A DNA stretch of 64,000 nt from Streptosporangium roseum DSM 43021 (GCF_000024865.1 NC_013595.1:1612001-1676000), one strand, 5' to 3'; positions 1 to 9,307 are shown, counted from the first letter of the stretch. Numbers and translations: made by a program. Notes: generated from the letters alone by a model not told the origin.

Positions 1-1020
1 CCGCTCCCGCATGCCGGGGACGCCGTTCCCGCCGCCCAGGCTCTCCCCCGGGGCTCCGCCGCCGGAGTCGGTGACCTGGATCAGCAGCTCGCGGGGGCCG
101 TAGTCCAGCAGGACGGTGACCGCGGCGCCCGGCGCGTGCCGGGTGACGTTGGTCAGCGCCTCCTGGACGATGCGGTAGCCGGCCCGGTCCACCTCCGGCG
201 GCAGCGCCCTGACCTCGCCGGTGACCTGTCTGGTGACCGGCAGCCCGCTGCGCTCGACGAGCTCCTCCAGCCGCTCCAGCCCGGCGGTGGGGGAGCGGGG
301 CGCACCGTCGCGGAGCACGTTGAGCACCGAGCGCATCTCGGTCAGCACGTCCTTGGAGGCCTGCTTGATGGTGGTGAGGGCGGTGCGGGCCTGCTCGGGC
401 TGGTCGTCGATCAGGTGCAGCGCGGTGGAGGCCTGGACGTGGATGAGGGAGATGTTGTGCGCGAGCACGTCGTGCAGCTCCTGGGCCATGGTCAGCCGCT
501 CCTCGCTGGCCTGCCGCCGGGTCTCCTCCTGGACCACCCGCTCGTGCTCGGCCAGCCGTTCTCTCCTGGCCCGGACGAACTCGCCCAGCGCCAGGACGAC
601 CCCGATGGCCGTCGCCACCGCGAACATGTGCCACAGCCCGGGGCTGGGGACGGGGGCCAGCCAGGTCGTGTAGACGACGAAGAACACGTAGGCCACGACC
701 GAGACCGCCCAGGCGGCGCGCCGCCGGCCGAGGACGACGGCGTTGTGGAGTGCGATGACCAGGCTGAAGAAGATCGGGCCGTACGCGTGGCCTCGGGCGA
801 TGAAGACGCAGGTCACGGCCAGGGTGGCGATCAGGGTGAGCACCGGGTGGCGGCGCCGCGCGACCAGCGCGAGCGGCCCGGCCACCAGCAGCGCGACGCC
901 GACCGCGTCCGCCTGGACGCGCTCGGGCTGGTTCCACTGGGCGGCCCAGGTCATCGTGACCTGGAGGACCGCCACGAACAGCGGGAGCAGCGGTTCGATC
1001 CATCGGGGTTTGGCGCGCAC
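1..1020 (-). CDS. Sensor histidine kinase, NarL/DesK type (3' end outside window)
   Basis: The reading frame stays open for 340 codons from a GTG at 1020 to the window edge, so the C-terminus is missing. The N-terminal ~130 residues hold several hydrophobic segments. They lead into a HisKA_3 dimerization helix with the phospho-acceptor box ELHDVLAHNIS (His183), followed by an ATPase N-box (YRIVQEALTNVTRHA). This architecture is typical of membrane kinases that pair with NarL-type response regulators; the partner gene should lie beyond base 1. A weak AAGG lies upstream of the GTG. The gene is divergent from the gamma-glutamyltransferase gene across 131 bp. The signal sensed cannot be told from the sequence. 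Confidence 0.9.
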   Translation of the reverse strand, partial: MRAKPRWIEPLLPLFVAVLQVTMTWAAQWNQPERVQADAVGVALLVAGPLALVARRRHPVLTLIATLAVTCVFIARGHAYGPIFFSLVIALHNAVVLGRRRAAWAVSVVAYVFFVVYTTWLAPVPSPGLWHMFAVATAIGVVLALGEFVRARRERLAEHERVVQEETRRQASEERLTMAQELHDVLAHNISLIHVQASTALHLIDDQPEQARTALTTIKQASKDVLTEMRSVLNVLRDGAPRSPTAGLERLEELVERSGLPVTRQVTGEVRALPPEVDRAGYRIVQEALTNVTRHAPGAAVTVLLDYGPRELLIQVTDSGGGAPGESLGGGNGVPGMRER

Positions 1021-1151
1021 GCCCAGAACCTTATGTCCACCCCGCTGACCAGCGCGTCCACCCTCCGGGGCATGAGGCACTACGACGCTCGTGGTAGCCG
1101 AGGGGCTGACAGGGCAGGCGAGCTGAGACAAGCTGTCTGCAGGAGGCCATC

Positions 1152-2942
1152 ATGATCGCTCGTCGCTTAGCCGTGCCGCTCGCCGGGATCCTGGCCGGTG
1201 GCTCCGTTCTGTTGGTGCAGCCCGCCGTGGCGGCGTCGCCGCCGGGCCAGGTGTCGCTGCCGGGCCAGGTGTCGCCGCCTGGCCCGGCGGAGAAGAGACC
1301 CGTCGCCGAGGGGTACGGCGGGGCGGTCGCGACCGTCGACCTGGACGCGAGCGAGGCCGCGCTGGGGGTGCTGCGCCGGGGCGGCAACGCGGTCGACGCG
1401 GCCGTCGCGGCGGCGGCCACGCTGGGGGTGACCGAGCCCTACTCCGCCGGGCTGGCCGGGGGCGGGTTCCTCGTCTACTACGACGCCCGGCACAGGAAGG
1501 TCCACACGATCGACGGCAGGGAGACGGCGCCCCGGGCGATGACCGCGACGTCCCTGGAGGGCATCCCGTTCGACGAGGCGGTCACCAGCGGGCTGTCGGC
1601 GGGGGTGCCGGGTAGCGTGGCGCAGTGGGAGCTGGCCCTGCGCCGGTTCGGCACGCTCTCGCTCGGACAGGCGCTCAAGCCCGCGGTCAAGGTGGCCTCC
1701 GAGGGGTTCACCGTCGACCAGACCTTCTACGACCAGACCGCCGCCAACGCGGCCCGGTTCAAGGACTTCACCTCCACCGCCAAGCTGTACCTCCCCGGCG
1801 GCGCCCCGCCACCGGTCGGCTCCACCTTCCGCAACCCCGAGCTCGCCGACACCTACCGCCGGCTCGGCAGGGAGGGCGGCGGCTGGCTGTACGGCGGGCG
1901 GCTCGGCTCGGAGGTGGTGGCCACGGTGAAGAGCCCGCCGGTCACGCCCGGCTCCACCCGCAACGTGCGGCCCGGCCTGATGGAACTGCCCGACCTGCGG
2001 GCCTACCGGGCGATCGAGCGGCCACCCACGAAGATGACCTACAAGGGCATGGACGTGTACGGCATGGCGCCCCCGTCATCGGGCGGCTCGACGGTCGGTG
2101 AGGCGCTCAACATCCTGGAGACCCTTCCCGAGGTCGGCGTGCACGAGTATCTGGAGGCCTCCCGGCTCTCGTTCGCCGACCGGGGCAAGTATGTCGGCGA
2201 CATCCCGGGCGTGCCGCTGAAGGAGCTGCTGTCCGACGGGTTCGCCAAGGAGCGGGCCTGCCTGATCGGTGATCGGGCGCTGGCCCACCCGGCCCCGGCG
2301 GGAGACCCCGACGGCGCCTACGGGCCGTGCCAGGCCGCGCCTCCGGCGCAGGCCACCCCGACGCCCGCCGAAGGGCCGGAGACCACTCACCTGGTCGTGA
2401 CGGACCGCTGGGGCAACGTGGTCGCCTACAACATCACCATCGAGTCCACCGGCGGCAACGGCATCGTCGTCCCCGGCCGGGGCTTCCTGCTCAACAACGA
2501 GCTGACCGACTTCACCTTCGGGCCCGCCCCGGGCGACCCCAACCTGCCCGCGCCCGGCAAGCGTCCCCGCTCCTCGATGGCTCCGACGATCGTCCTGGCC
2601 GACGGCAAGCCGCTGCTCGCGCTCGGCTCGCCGGGCGGCTCCACGATCATCACGACCGTCCTGCAGATCCTGGTCAACCGCTGGGACCTCGGCATGTCAC
2701 TGCCGGACGCGCTGGCCGCCCCCCGCGCCACCCAGCGCAACACCGCCCAGACCCAGGCCGAGCAGGGCTTCATCGACCGCTACGGTGCCGGGCTCACGGC
2801 CAAGGGGCACAGCCTGGTGCCGAACCCGGAGATCGGCGCGGCCACCGCCGTCGAGTTCCTCCGCCACGGCAGGCTCCAGGCCGTCGCCGAGCCCACCCGG
2901 CGGGGTGGCGGCAGCGCCCTGGTGGTGAGCGAGCGCCGGTAG
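1152..2942 (+). CDS. ggt: Gamma-glutamyltransferase, secreted
   Basis: This 596-residue Ntn-hydrolase transfers or hydrolyses gamma-glutamyl groups, for example from glutathione. A signal peptide ends near residue 28 (AVAA). The self-processing site is the TTH motif; by family analogy cleavage precedes Thr411, which becomes the small-subunit nucleophile. The substrate motifs PPSSGG and LGSPGGS are present. Length matches the family. The start is fixed by an AGGAGG six bases before the ATG. It is probably exported and acts on extracellular glutathione or gamma-glutamyl peptides. It is monocistronic and converges on the APH-fold gene. Confidence 0.95.
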   Translation: MIARRLAVPLAGILAGGSVLLVQPAVAASPPGQVSLPGQVSPPGPAEKRPVAEGYGGAVATVDLDASEAALGVLRRGGNAVDAAVAAAATLGVTEPYSAGLAGGGFLVYYDARHRKVHTIDGRETAPRAMTATSLEGIPFDEAVTSGLSAGVPGSVAQWELALRRFGTLSLGQALKPAVKVASEGFTVDQTFYDQTAANAARFKDFTSTAKLYLPGGAPPPVGSTFRNPELADTYRRLGREGGGWLYGGRLGSEVVATVKSPPVTPGSTRNVRPGLMELPDLRAYRAIERPPTKMTYKGMDVYGMAPPSSGGSTVGEALNILETLPEVGVHEYLEASRLSFADRGKYVGDIPGVPLKELLSDGFAKERACLIGDRALAHPAPAGDPDGAYGPCQAAPPAQATPTPAEGPETTHLVVTDRWGNVVAYNITIESTGGNGIVVPGRGFLLNNELTDFTFGPAPGDPNLPAPGKRPRSSMAPTIVLADGKPLLALGSPGGSTIITTVLQILVNRWDLGMSLPDALAAPRATQRNTAQTQAEQGFIDRYGAGLTAKGHSLVPNPEIGAATAVEFLRHGRLQAVAEPTRRGGGSALVVSERR

Positions 2943-3030
2943 GACCCTTCCCCGCCCGCCCGCGGCCCCCGGGTGGCCACGGCTCCCCGGTGGCCGCGGC
3001 TCCATGGGCCGCGGCGGGCGGCGGGCTCCG

Positions 3031-4272
3031 TCAGGAGGCGGGCGGCCGGACGCACTCCAGGGCGGCGCGGACCTCCGAGGCGGGGTCGCCCGCGTGGTAG
3101 CGCCGCTCGCTCGGCTCGATGTTGTCCAGGAACTCCTGGTATCTCACGGCGTATGCCAGGTGCGCGAGCGGTTCCGCGAGGGCCAGCGCGCGGGCCGGGT
3201 CCGAGCCGGGAACGCGGGCCGACCACTCCTCGGCCCAGACACGCTCCACCCGCGCCGACCGCTCGCCGCCGTGCACGAAGTCGCGCATCCGCAGGCCGTC
3301 CAGCACGGGGTGCCCGAAATGGCTGTCGGCGAAGTCCACCATGACCGTGCGCATGCCGTCCGACCTCACGTTGCCGGGATGGAAGTCGCCGTGCACCACG
3401 GTGTACGGCAGGCCGCACGCCTCCAGCGAGGAGACGAGCGCCGGCAGCCGCCCGGCCAGCCCGCGGGCCGACGACAGCTCATCGGCGCTCAGCTCGCCGG
3501 CCACCTCGCCGTCGAGCAGCTCGTCGACCATGGCGGCGAGGACGCGCGGCGTACGGTCGGGCAGCCCGTCGGGGACCCCCTCGCCCCGCTCCGCGATCGC
3601 CGCCTGCGCCGCGACCAGGCGGCGCACCGCGGCGCCGATGACGTCCTCGGACGCGGCCCAGCAGTCCACTCCGGGCACGTGGTCCAGCAGCACCCGCCGG
3701 CGGGCCGGATCGGCGGCCAGCACGGTGGGCACGGAGTCCGCGTCCACCCGGGCGAACGTCTCGATCACGCGCGCCTCGCAGGTCGCGAACCCGGGGGTGA
3801 TCTTGAGCCAGGCCGGGCCCTGCATGGTCGGCAGCCGGAACAGCCCGGACAGGTTCCACGTCCTCATCTGATCGGCGGGTCCGCTCGGTGGCCGGCCCGA
3901 GGCGCGGAGCGCGGAACCCGCCCAGTCCAGCGCCTCACGCACGCCCGAGGCCGTGGCCCAGCCGGCCCGCCGCGCGGACGGGCCCACCAGATCGCCGGCG
4001 CCGTCGGGCCAGGGCGACGGCAGGCCGTGGCGGGGAGGCCCCAGTGCTTCGACGTGGTAGGTCACGTGCCCGTCCCGGGCGCCCTCGCCGCCGTCCACGT
4101 CGAGCAGGCGCAGCACTGTCACGGGCACACCGAGTGCCGACGCCAGGTGCGCGACGACCGGCTCGACATCGGCCCACCAGGGACTGTCCACCGGAAACGG
4201 GCCGAAGGCCCCGAGCCGCCGGTCGCCGACGGTCACCAGCGCGCTCACCGTCCGGCCTGATCCTCGATCCAT
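3031..4272 (-). CDS. Aminoglycoside phosphotransferase (APH)-fold kinase
   Basis: The protein has the APH/choline-kinase catalytic signature VVHGDFHPGNV, followed by a DFG-like metal-binding segment (VMVDFADSHFGHPVLDGLR). The ~150-residue N-terminal part is family-specific. The substrate is unknown: such proteins phosphorylate antibiotics, sugars or small metabolites, and nothing nearby points to an antibiotic. Two starts are possible, ATG 4272 or GTG 4320, and neither has a convincing ribosome site; the inner ATG is listed. It lies tail to tail with ggt over a GC-rich inverted-repeat region at about 2960-3025. Confidence 0.8.
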   Translation of the reverse strand: MDRGSGRTVSALVTVGDRRLGAFGPFPVDSPWWADVEPVVAHLASALGVPVTVLRLLDVDGGEGARDGHVTYHVEALGPPRHGLPSPWPDGAGDLVGPSARRAGWATASGVREALDWAGSALRASGRPPSGPADQMRTWNLSGLFRLPTMQGPAWLKITPGFATCEARVIETFARVDADSVPTVLAADPARRRVLLDHVPGVDCWAASEDVIGAAVRRLVAAQAAIAERGEGVPDGLPDRTPRVLAAMVDELLDGEVAGELSADELSSARGLAGRLPALVSSLEACGLPYTVVHGDFHPGNVRSDGMRTVMVDFADSHFGHPVLDGLRMRDFVHGGERSARVERVWAEEWSARVPGSDPARALALAEPLAHLAYAVRYQEFLDNIEPSERRYHAGDPASEVRAALECVRPPAS

Positions 4273-4401
4273 CCGGCCAGTCTGTCCGCCGGCACGGCGG
4301 GCGGGCGAACGGTTTTCCACGCAGGGAGGCCGTTCGGAGGGCGGCGGAGGGCGCTTGGGAGTGGGGGGAGTGGGGTCAGGGCGCCCCGGCCGATGGGCCG
4401 C

Positions 4402-5637
4402 TCACGACATCGGCTCCCTTCTCGGTGCCGGCCCCTCCCGCGAATCCGGCTCGCCGGCCTGTGCCGTCCCGTCCAGCGGCGCGGGCTCCGGGAGATAGGG
4501 CTCCGGGACACAGGTCGGGGGCGACCCGTCCTCCTTCCACTCGGCGTTGACGTTGGAGGCGTTGACCGGCCTCATGTCCGCGGCCACGTAGATCTCCAGG
4601 GCGAAGGCCAGCGCCACCACGAACATCACGGCGACGCCGGGGAACCCCCCGATGGCCTGGGCGCCCTTCCACGCGGCCGCCCCCACCAGAGCGGACGCCG
4701 GCAGGGTGATCAGCCACACCGCCCCCATCCGGGACACCAGACCCCACCGGATCCTGCGCCTTCCCAGTCCCGAGCCCAGGATCGAGCCACAGCACACGTG
4801 GGTGGTCGACAGCGGGAAGCCGAAGCTCGACGCGGCGAGGATCATCGCGGCCGAGGATGTCTCGGCGGCGAACCCCTGCGGGCTCGCGATGTCCATCAGT
4901 CCCTTGCCGACGGTCCGGATGATCCGCCATCCGCCGACATAGGTTCCCAGGGCCATCGCGGTCGCGCTGCTCACGATCACCCACGTCGGCACGGTGGCGC
5001 CGTCGCCGATCGCGCCGCTGGCGATCAGCGCGAGCGTGATGACGCCCATGGTGTTCTGGGCGTCGTTGTTGCCGTGGGCCAGCGACACCAGCGAGGCCGA
5101 GCCGATCTGCCCGATCCGGAACCCTCGTTCGCGCAGGCGGCCGGACACGTTCCTGGTGATCCTGTAGACGAGGTAGGTGCCGCTGGCCGCCACGAGAACG
5201 GCCGCCAGCGGAGAGAGGACCGCCGGGATGAGGATGTCCGACACGATCTTCTGCCCATGGACCGCGGAGGTGCCCGCCGAGACGAGGGTCGCGCCCACCA
5301 CGCCGCCGATGAGGGCGTGCGTCGAGCTTGACGGAAGGCCGAAGTACCAGGTCACCAGGTTCCACACCAGCCCGCCCAGCAGGCCGGCGAAGACGACCAT
5401 CAGCGTGATCGCGTCGCCGCTCACGATCCTCTCGGCGATCGTGGCCGCCACCTTCAGTGACAGGAAGGCTCCGACGAAGTTCAGGACGGCCGCCAGTGCG
5501 ACGGCCATGTGCGGCCGCAGCGCCCCGGTCACGATGGACGTCGCCATCGCGTTGGCGGTGTCATGGAACCCGTTGCTGAAGGCGAAGACCAGCGCCGTCG
5601 CGACCACGACGAAGAGCAGCAGCGGGCCTACGTCCAT
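4402..5637 (-). CDS. pit: PiT-family inorganic phosphate transporter
   Basis: This 411-residue integral membrane protein has the duplicated PiT signature: FAFSNGFHDTANAMATSI in the N-terminal half and LAHGNNDAQNTMGVI later. It should import phosphate with H+ or a divalent cation. The preferred ATG at 5637 has CAGGG eight bases upstream; an ATG two codons earlier is possible. Actinobacterial pit genes are often paired with a DUF47 (PhoU-like) gene, and none is adjacent here. A perfect 15-bp palindrome lies just upstream. Confidence 0.93.
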   Translation of the reverse strand: MDVGPLLLFVVVATALVFAFSNGFHDTANAMATSIVTGALRPHMAVALAAVLNFVGAFLSLKVAATIAERIVSGDAITLMVVFAGLLGGLVWNLVTWYFGLPSSSTHALIGGVVGATLVSAGTSAVHGQKIVSDILIPAVLSPLAAVLVAASGTYLVYRITRNVSGRLRERGFRIGQIGSASLVSLAHGNNDAQNTMGVITLALIASGAIGDGATVPTWVIVSSATAMALGTYVGGWRIIRTVGKGLMDIASPQGFAAETSSAAMILAASSFGFPLSTTHVCCGSILGSGLGRRRIRWGLVSRMGAVWLITLPASALVGAAAWKGAQAIGGFPGVAVMFVVALAFALEIYVAADMRPVNASNVNAEWKEDGSPPTCVPEPYLPEPAPLDGTAQAGEPDSREGPAPRREPMS

Positions 5638-5661
5638 ACACATGCCCTGATCTGCTTCGGC

Positions 5662-5676
5662 GATGGATAATCCATC
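5662..5676. promoter_or_regulatory. Perfect 15-bp palindrome upstream of pit
   Basis: Arms GATGGAT and ATCCATC flank one central base, about 25-40 bp upstream of the pit start and inside an AT-richer island. It may overlap the pit -10 region. No GTTCACC-type PhoP box is visible. Confidence 0.4.
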
Positions 5677-5819
5677 TTCCCCGTAAAATTCGGAATTCGC
5701 CCCGGACGAGCGCGGCGGTGCCGGTCCCCGCCGCGAGGACGCCGGGGACGAGCAGGCGGGCCGGGTTCCTTACGGGCCGTCACCTCCGTGACAGGTCGTG
5801 CCCGGAGGGACGCCGGGGA

Positions 5820-7277
5820 TCAGTGGATGAGCTCGTAGGCCTCGGGCCGCATCCTCCGGGTGCGCGCCCAGTACTCGAAGGTGAAGCCCGGCCAGACCGT
5901 CCGGTTCACGCCGTGCTCGTCCAGGTACCAGCTCTTGCAGCCGCCCTCGTTCCAGACCAGGTCGTGCAGGCGGCTCTGGAGGCGGTCGTTGAACTCGCGC
6001 TGGACCTCGGGCCGGACGTCCAGGGCTCTGGCCCCGGTCCTCGACAGCAGGCGCAGGCAGTCGATCACGTAGCGGACCTGAGACTCGATCATGAAGACGA
6101 CCGAGTTGTGACCCAGGCCGGTGTTGGGGCCGAGCAGGAAGAACAGGTTCGGGAATCCGGCGGTGGTGATCCCGTAGTAGGCCTCGATGCCGTCCTGCCA
6201 GGCCTCCTGGATCTTCCGGCCGTTCCTGCCGACGATCCGCTGCTCGTTCAGCGCGTCGGTGACCTTGAATCCGGTGCCGTAGACGATCACATCCACCTCG
6301 ATCTCCCGGCCGGTGGAGTCGATGATCGAGTTCTCCCGGATCTCGGCCACCCCGTCGGTGATCACTTCGACGTTGTCCCTGCTCAGGGCGGGATAGTAGT
6401 CGTTGGAGATGAGGATGCGCTTGCAGCCGATCGTGTAGTCGGGGGTCAGTTTGGCGCGCAGCCCCGGGTCGGGGACCTGCCGGGCCAGGTGGCGCAGGGC
6501 CATCGTCTGGTGCGCCTTCATCAGGCGCGGGTCGATGGTGAAGCCGAGCGCGCGGGTCTCCAGTGCCCAGTAGATCGAGTTGCGCAGCGCCCGCGCGGCG
6601 CCGGGCAGGGCGAGGGCCTTCTTCATCCGGGGCGAGATGGGGAAGTCGGGCTTGGGCTGGATCCACGGGGGCGTCCGCTGGAACAGGTGGAGCCGGGAGA
6701 CCTGCCGGGCGATCCGCGGCACGAACTGGATGGCCGAGGCGCCGGTGCCGATCACCGCGACCCGCCTGCCGGTCAGGTCCACCGAGTGGTCCCACTCGGC
6801 CGAGTGGAAGGAGGGGCCGCGGAAGCTCTCGCGGCCCGGGATCTCCGGGAGCGACGGCACGTGCAGGGCGCCGATCCCCGAGACCACCGCGTTGGTGCTG
6901 AGCGTCCCGCCGTCGCCGGTGCTCACCCGCCAGTGGCCGGCGTCGTCGTCGTACTCCAGCCCGACGACGTCCTTGCCGAACCGGAAGTGCGGTGCCAGGC
7001 CGTACTTGGCGATGCATGTCCGCATGTAGTCCCAGATCTCGGTCTGCGGGGAGAACATGCGCGACCAGCCGGGGTTGAGCTCGAAGGAGAAGGAGTACAT
7101 GTGCGAGGGGACGTCGCAGGCGCAGCCCGGGTAGGTGTTGTCCCGCCAGGTGCCGCCGATGTCGGCCGCCTTCTCCAGGATCACGAAGTCGTGGTAGCCG
7201 GCTTCCTTCAGCTTGATCGCCATGCCCAGCCCGGCGAAGCCGGAGCCGATGATCGTTATCCCGGGACGCGTGCTCAT
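5820..7277 (-). CDS. Flavin-binding monooxygenase, Baeyer-Villiger type
   Basis: This 485-residue FAD/NADPH enzyme has the N-terminal Rossmann motif GSGFAG, the internal NADPH-binding motif GTGASA, and the complete Baeyer-Villiger fingerprint FRGPSFHSAEWD (residues about 152-163, pattern FxGxxxHxxxWD). It likely inserts oxygen into a ketone to give an ester or lactone, or N/S-oxygenates a substrate. The ATG at 7277 follows AGGGAG at good spacing, so the 11 extra upstream codons are not used. Two TetR-type palindromes lie in the upstream gap, but no TetR gene is adjacent. The substrate is unknown. Confidence 0.92.
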   Translation of the reverse strand: MSTRPGITIIGSGFAGLGMAIKLKEAGYHDFVILEKAADIGGTWRDNTYPGCACDVPSHMYSFSFELNPGWSRMFSPQTEIWDYMRTCIAKYGLAPHFRFGKDVVGLEYDDDAGHWRVSTGDGGTLSTNAVVSGIGALHVPSLPEIPGRESFRGPSFHSAEWDHSVDLTGRRVAVIGTGASAIQFVPRIARQVSRLHLFQRTPPWIQPKPDFPISPRMKKALALPGAARALRNSIYWALETRALGFTIDPRLMKAHQTMALRHLARQVPDPGLRAKLTPDYTIGCKRILISNDYYPALSRDNVEVITDGVAEIRENSIIDSTGREIEVDVIVYGTGFKVTDALNEQRIVGRNGRKIQEAWQDGIEAYYGITTAGFPNLFFLLGPNTGLGHNSVVFMIESQVRYVIDCLRLLSRTGARALDVRPEVQREFNDRLQSRLHDLVWNEGGCKSWYLDEHGVNRTVWPGFTFEYWARTRRMRPEAYELIH

Positions 7278-7366
7278 ACGGTCTCCCTGCTGGCTCTCCT
7301 GGCGGCGCATGGGTCTGGAGCCTCCTGGCGTACGGCGCAGCCCAGGTGGCGAGGGCGTTCCGTACT

Positions 7367-7385
7367 ATTGGACGACTCGTCCAAT
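7367..7385. promoter_or_regulatory. 19-bp perfect palindrome, probable TetR-family operator
   Basis: Arms ATTGGACGA and TCGTCCAAT flank one central base, 90-108 bp upstream of the monooxygenase start. Size, symmetry and position suit a TetR dimer site; the cognate regulator is not in the window. Confidence 0.55.
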
Positions 7386-7437
7386 GTAGTTGGCGGATCC
7401 CCGGGCCGTCCATACTCGGGCGGGTGAGCCGCCTCAC

Positions 7438-7451
7438 ACCGACTGGTCGGT
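7438..7451. promoter_or_regulatory. Second palindrome, arms ACCGAC/GTCGGT
   Basis: Perfect 6-bp arms around TG in the same intergenic gap. The shape is common among AcrR/TetR operators. It could serve the monooxygenase or an unseen transcript. Confidence 0.4.
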
Positions 7452-7495
7452 ATGCATCCTTCCCGGAACGGCGTGGAAAGACTCCCGGGGAACGC

Positions 7496-7526
7496 GAAAA
7501 GCGCCGAGGGCGATGCCGTCGGCGCT
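7496..7526 (-). terminator. Rho-independent terminator of the 55-residue membrane protein gene
   Basis: On the minus strand, arms AGCGCCGA and TCGGCGCT form a stem followed by TTTT, about 20 bp after the stop of the small gene. Confidence 0.7.
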
Positions 7527-7542
7527 GTCGGTTGCCCGATCC

Positions 7543-7710
7543 CTAGAGGATCAGATAGGCGGCTATGGCGGCGACGACCAGCACCGCGACCACCACGACG
7601 ATCGGCACGACCGGCGACCGCTTCTGGGGGGCGGCCTCCGGCTCCTTCCGCTGAGCGAACGCGCGGAACTGCTGGGTGTTGCCAGCCGGGTCAATCTGAG
7701 GATCAGACAT
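7543..7710 (-). CDS. Small single-pass membrane protein (55 aa)
   Basis: This short gene starts at an ATG at 7710 and ends with TAG at 7543. The N-terminal half is polar and charged (for example QRKEPEAAPQKRSP) and the C-terminal half is one Val/Ala/Ile-rich membrane helix ending AAYLIL, so it should be a tail-anchored or single-span protein. Codon use is typical of the neighbourhood, and a clear terminator follows. I do not recognise a function. It is divergent from the SURF1 gene. Confidence 0.75.
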   Translation of the reverse strand: MSDPQIDPAGNTQQFRAFAQRKEPEAAPQKRSPVVPIVVVVAVLVVAAIAAYLIL

Positions 7711-7853
7711 GGGTCGACTTTAGCGATATGGCATGCCCTCCGACACCGATTTGTGCCACTTTCGCGGAGAGCCGGTGACGTGTGGGGCCGGTGGCGCCCG
7801 TGAGGTGCGGTCCTGGGGACGGGACCGCCGACCGGGGCGGATAGCGTGGTGTC

Positions 7854-8612
7854 ATGCTCCGGATCCTGTTCTCTCCTCGCGTGCTGGTGCTCCACCTGCT
7901 CGCGATCGGAGCGCTTGTCGTGTGCGGACTGCTCGGCCGCTGGCAGCTCGGCGTCTTCGAGGATTCCGGCAAGCCCCAGGCGACCCGGGACCCCGCCCCG
8001 GTGGCGGTCGGCACCCTCACCCAGCCCGGCAGGCACCTGACGAGTGACGCGGTCAGCCGCCAGGTGACGGCGGAGGGGACCTTCGACGGGTCCAAGCAGC
8101 TCCTGGTGGCCGAACGGGACGGCGGCCTGTGGCTGCTCACCCCGCTCGACCTCGGCGACGGCACCTCGATCCCCGTCGTGCGCGGCTGGGTGCCCCGGGC
8201 CGGCGACCCGGCCGTCGCCGTACCGGCGGGCAAGGTGACCGTCACCGGACGGCTGCAGCCCTCGGAGGCCACCGACAGCGTGCAGCGCCGTATCCGGCAA
8301 CTGCCGCAGGGCCAGGTGCTGACCGTGTCGTCGGCCGAGCTGGTCAACCTGTGGCGGGGCACGAAACTGCGCGACGGGTTCGTGGTGGCCGGTGCGCAGT
8401 CACCGGCCCCGGCCGTCGCGGCCAAGCCGGTGAGCGTGCTCCCGCCGACCGTGGCCGGCGGCCTCACCTGGCGCAACCTCGCCTACGCCGCCCAGTGGTG
8501 GATCTTCGGCCTGTTCGCGGTCTTCATGTGGTGGCACTTCGTGCGCGACATCCTGCGCGGCCGTACGGCTGAGCGGGAGCAGAAGCCCGGCCCCGAACCG
8601 GCCGCAGCCTGA
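7854..8612 (+). CDS. SURF1-family cytochrome oxidase assembly protein
   Basis: This 252-residue protein has the SURF1 layout: an N-terminal membrane helix leading into the family motif GRWQL, a central periplasmic-side domain with the RGWVPR signature, and a second helix near residue 210. SURF1 proteins help insert heme a into subunit I of aa3 cytochrome oxidase. The DUF3817 gene follows 43 bp later on the same strand and is probably co-transcribed. Confidence 0.92.
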   Translation: MLRILFSPRVLVLHLLAIGALVVCGLLGRWQLGVFEDSGKPQATRDPAPVAVGTLTQPGRHLTSDAVSRQVTAEGTFDGSKQLLVAERDGGLWLLTPLDLGDGTSIPVVRGWVPRAGDPAVAVPAGKVTVTGRLQPSEATDSVQRRIRQLPQGQVLTVSSAELVNLWRGTKLRDGFVVAGAQSPAPAVAAKPVSVLPPTVAGGLTWRNLAYAAQWWIFGLFAVFMWWHFVRDILRGRTAEREQKPGPEPAAA

Positions 8613-8655
8613 GGCCGCATATCGTTTCAGTGTCCGAACCCCAAGACCGAGGTAG

Positions 8656-8979
8656 ATGACCGTGGACTCCGCCCTCAAGCCCTTCCGCATCCTGGCGTAC
8701 ATCGTCGGCGTGATGCTGCTCGTCCTGGTCACGTGCATCGTGCTCAGGTACGGGTTCGGCATCGAGGGCCCGTCGAAGATCGTCTCTCCGATCCACGGCT
8801 TCCTCTACATGCTGTACCTGGTGGCCGCGATGAACCTGGGCATGAAGGCCCGCTGGTCATGGCAGTACATCGTGGGCGTGATGCTGGCGGGCACCGTGCC
8901 GCTGCTGTCGTTCGTGTTCGAGCGCAAGGTCACCCGGCGCGTGGAGGCCGAGCTCGCGGCGGCCCCGACGCCAGCCTGA
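8656..8979 (+). CDS. DUF3817 membrane protein
   Basis: This 107-residue protein has three hydrophobic helices and the conserved stretch SPIHGFLYMLYLVAAMNLG typical of DUF3817. The family is common in actinobacteria and often near respiratory or house-keeping genes; its biochemical role is not established. The start ATG at 8656 lacks a strong ribosome site. It lies just downstream of SURF1, so a link to membrane or respiratory assembly is possible but unproven. Confidence 0.85.
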   Translation: MTVDSALKPFRILAYIVGVMLLVLVTCIVLRYGFGIEGPSKIVSPIHGFLYMLYLVAAMNLGMKARWSWQYIVGVMLAGTVPLLSFVFERKVTRRVEAELAAAPTPA

Positions 8980-9115
8980 CCAGCCGTTTCACGGCCACCC
9001 GGCAGCCGGTCCCGCCCCGGCGTCCACCGGCTCACGGCCGTCCGCCGGCGGGAGCCGCCGGCACCGACGGGCCGGGGCTCGCCTCCCGGTGGGAAGCGAG
9101 CCTCCCGGCACCGCG

Positions 9116-9307
9116 TCAGCGGCCCAGACCGCGCCTGCGGGCGCGCTTGAGCCGCTCGCGCTGGGACGGATCGAGCATCAGGTAGCCGACGACCGGGGCG
9201 GCGACGACGCCAAGGACGACCAGCAGGGTCAGCCAGCCGGGCAGGAGCAGCCACGCCAGGACCACAGCTACCCCGGCGCCGATCGCGTATTTCTGGACGG
9301 GCGACAT
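9116..9307 (-). CDS. Small two-helix membrane protein (63 aa)
   Basis: Two adjacent hydrophobic segments (AIGAGVAVVLAWLLL and TLLVVLGVVAAPVVGYLML) are followed by a strongly basic tail rich in Arg/Lys, giving a small hairpin membrane protein with a cytoplasmic positive end. GGAGG lies nine bases upstream of the second ATG (9307), which makes that the better start than the ATG three codons earlier. No known family is recognised with certainty. Confidence 0.7.
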   Translation of the reverse strand: MSPVQKYAIGAGVAVVLAWLLLPGWLTLLVVLGVVAAPVVGYLMLDPSQRERLKRARRRGLGR

